From JAVBQJ01 sp031549115 (GTDB lineage Bacteria > Verrucomicrobiota > Lentisphaeria > Victivallales > Victivallaceae): a stretch of 23,877 bases of DNA. The notes below the pieces were generated by a model that searched no databases, was not told the origin of the DNA, and worked only from the letters and a program-made list of their open reading frames with translations. The stretch is taken from the NCBI GenBank assembly GCA_031549115.1, contig JAVBQJ010000143.1:1-23877 (forward strand), in the 5' to 3' direction. The translations under genes and the position numbers were made by a program. Positions 22,360 through 23,877 of this stretch are shown piece by piece (the stretch's first letter is position 1; each line of letters starts with the position of its first letter).

Positions 22360-23685
22360 ATGGGAAAGAAAGTAATCAAACTCGATGTCGGGACGGTTTA
22401 TCAGAAAGAAGAAGGCGGCGTTTATTATTTCCGCTACCAACTCAATGGCGAGCGCAAAGCCGTCAGTCTGAAAACCAAAGATCAAAAAGAAGCCGTCAAA
22501 CAGGCGGAAGCTCTGATGCCGTTGCTCAAGGCTCCCTCCGCCGAAGTCGTTTCCGCCCACGTGCAGCACGCCAGGGGCTGGCTGGCGAAGAAACACAACC
22601 TGGCGTTGGACAAAGTCTGGGAAGCGTATGAGGCCCATCCGGACCGGGCGCATCCCGCCACAGTGCACGAGCATCACTCCTATCGGGCGACCTTCTTCGA
22701 ATTCATGGAGCTGATGAACCGGCCCCAGATGGTGATTCGGGAGATTACCGAAACTCACGCGGAGCAATTCGCCCGCCACTTGCGCACGACGCAAATCTCG
22801 GTGTCCACGCATAACCGGAAAATCAAACGGCTGCGGAAGATCTTCGATGTGCTCAGGGAATACCGCGAACCCGATAATCCGTTCCGGAGTGTCGGGCTGT
22901 TCCGCAAAGAGCGGGAGGAACAGGAGCAGGAGCTTCGGCGTCTGCCCTTTTCCCGCGATCAGGAAGCGAAGTTACTGGAGGTCCTTGACGATCCGGCTTA
23001 CAAGGTCATGAACAAGCCGGAAGTACGGGTGATTTATCACCTGGGCATGTTCACCGGCCAACGGCTGAAGGATTGCGTGCTGCTGCGCTGGGCCAAGGTC
23101 GATTTGAGCCGCCGCCGGGTCTGGGTAAAACAGTTCAAGACCGGCAAGGAGGTGACGATCCCCATCGCCCCGAAGCTCCACGAAGTGCTGCAAGAGGCGT
23201 TGAAATGGAAGAGCAACGACAACGACTACGTCTGCCCCGAGGTAGCCGCCCGCTATAACAGGACTGACGCAGACGGCAAGAACGTCGGCAACAACCTGGT
23301 GAACGTCGACATGCTCCGGGTGATCCACTGGATCGGCCTGGAACCCTCGGTGGCAATGGCAGGGCGCGCCCGCAAAGTCACAATCTACGGCTTCCACTCC
23401 CTGCGCCACACCTTCGCCAGCCACTGCGCCGAAGCCGGTGTTCCCAAAGCAGTGGTCCTGTCAATCCTCGGCACCGACTCCGACATCGTCGACAAATACT
23501 ACACCCACATCGGCGACGAAGCCCAGGAAAAAGCCATCGCCGTCATATCCGGCGTTGTCGGCTCCAAGTCAGATCAAGATAAATTGAAAGAGATCGAAGC
23601 CATAATTGATGACCAAAACCTTCCTGCAGAAAAGAAGGTTACCGAAATTCGAGCAATCATGGCTAATAATGCATTCACAAAATAA
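22360..23685 (+). CDS. Tyrosine recombinase (phage/island integrase)
   Basis: The 441-residue protein has an N-terminal arm-binding part (about 1-70, with VYYFRYQLNGERKAVSLKTK), a SAM-like core-binding domain (about 80-180) and a catalytic domain (about 195-400). Catalytic residues are R235 in FTGQRLKDCVLLRW, a lysine in FKTGKEV (K260, less likely K263), H346 and R349 in FHSLRHTFASH, and the nucleophile Y381 (or Y380) in DKYYTHIG. The position usually held by His or Trp in LGH is Thr (LGTDSDIVD), a departure from the R-K-HxxR-H/W-Y set. AGAGGA lies 6 nt before the ATG. A basic-acidic tail of about 40 residues follows the catalytic domain. The gene is next to tRNA-Ala, so it probably integrates an element there; the cargo starts after 23700 and is mostly out of view. 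Confidence 0.93.
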   Translation: MGKKVIKLDVGTVYQKEEGGVYYFRYQLNGERKAVSLKTKDQKEAVKQAEALMPLLKAPSAEVVSAHVQHARGWLAKKHNLALDKVWEAYEAHPDRAHPATVHEHHSYRATFFEFMELMNRPQMVIREITETHAEQFARHLRTTQISVSTHNRKIKRLRKIFDVLREYREPDNPFRSVGLFRKEREEQEQELRRLPFSRDQEAKLLEVLDDPAYKVMNKPEVRVIYHLGMFTGQRLKDCVLLRWAKVDLSRRRVWVKQFKTGKEVTIPIAPKLHEVLQEALKWKSNDNDYVCPEVAARYNRTDADGKNVGNNLVNVDMLRVIHWIGLEPSVAMAGRARKVTIYGFHSLRHTFASHCAEAGVPKAVVLSILGTDSDIVDKYYTHIGDEAQEKAIAVISGVVGSKSDQDKLKEIEAIIDDQNLPAEKKVTEIRAIMANNAFTK

Positions 23686-23701
23686 ATTCCGCCGGCCTAT
23701 T

Positions 23702-23742
23702 GATTTTCTCAAGTTAATGCGTATATTTTACTAAAGAAAATC
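23702..23742. repeat. Inverted repeat after the integrase
   Basis: GATTTTCT (23702-23709) and AGAAAATC (23735-23742) are 8-bp arms around a 25-nt AT-rich loop. There is no T-tract, so it is not an obvious terminator. It may be a structure or binding site past the integrase stop. I see nothing else supportable in 23743-23840. Confidence 0.3.
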
Positions 23743-23849
23743 ACAGCCATCCCATAACTTTTCGAAAGCGGTGTTTGGGGCAATAGTTGAGCGTGACGGG
23801 AGCTAATTTCTCGACTACCGTCTTTGTAGATGTGCATTTCTGAGGGGGA

Positions 23850-23877
23850 ATGTCAGCCGAAGTCAAAACATGGCTGA
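23850..23877 (+). CDS. Possible start of the next gene (truncated by the window end)
   Basis: ATG at 23850 opens a frame MSAEVKTWL that is still open at the window end. GAGGGGG is just upstream, though the spacing is short. With nine codons no function can be given, and the frame may be chance. Confidence 0.25.

Overview
The window is a high-GC bacterial chromosome segment that most resembles the Lentisphaerota (Victivallis-like). The grounds are two H-X9-DG pseudopilins with near-identical [20 protein letters not shown] N-termini, each followed by a secreted DUF4838 protein, beside AraC and GntR-type regulators and an ordinary housekeeping background. The assignment is inferred from protein families; no rRNA or marker phylogeny is available here.

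Layout. (1) 1-1898: GC-rich hairpins, then the minus-strand pyrK-pyrD pair (NAD-dependent class 1B dihydroorotate dehydrogenase). (2) 1899-4093: a compact divergent promoter region built around an AT palindrome, a seven-helix membrane protein of unknown function, and a convergent larC (nickel-pincer cofactor nickel insertion). (3) 4124-7669: dnaE, the replicative polymerase alpha subunit, with its own promoter inside the end of the upstream gene. (4) 7730-13500: an AraC regulator divergent from an operon of a cytoplasmic glycoside-hydrolase-like protein, a pseudopilin and a secreted DUF4838 protein, closed by a strong terminator. (5) 13533-17817: a second cassette of the same type, with a consensus sigma70 promoter, a GntR/LacI-hybrid regulator, a pseudopilin and a DUF4838 protein. 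Its end carries the same terminator arms as the first cassette, but about 180 nt containing a very long imperfect palindrome lies between them. (6) 17824-22168: a minus-strand arginine-dependent acid-resistance operon (basic amino-acid antiporter, then AdiA-type arginine decarboxylase), with a 5' leader holding a 29-codon small ORF with a consensus Shine-Dalgarno and a perfect GC hairpin. (7) 22119-23877: a tRNA-Ala(GGC) gene with its promoter, followed by a tyrosine recombinase. This looks like the left edge of an integrated element that continues past the window.

How the genes work together. Regions 4 and 5 look like paralogous, separately regulated regulator-pseudopilin-DUF4838 modules. 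I infer a role in sensing and processing an external glycan; neither substrate nor mechanism can be read from sequence. Region 6 would import arginine, decarboxylate it with use of a proton, and export agmatine. The least explained items are the pseudopilin/DUF4838 modules, the palindromic element in the terminator, and the small-ORF leader of the arginine operon.
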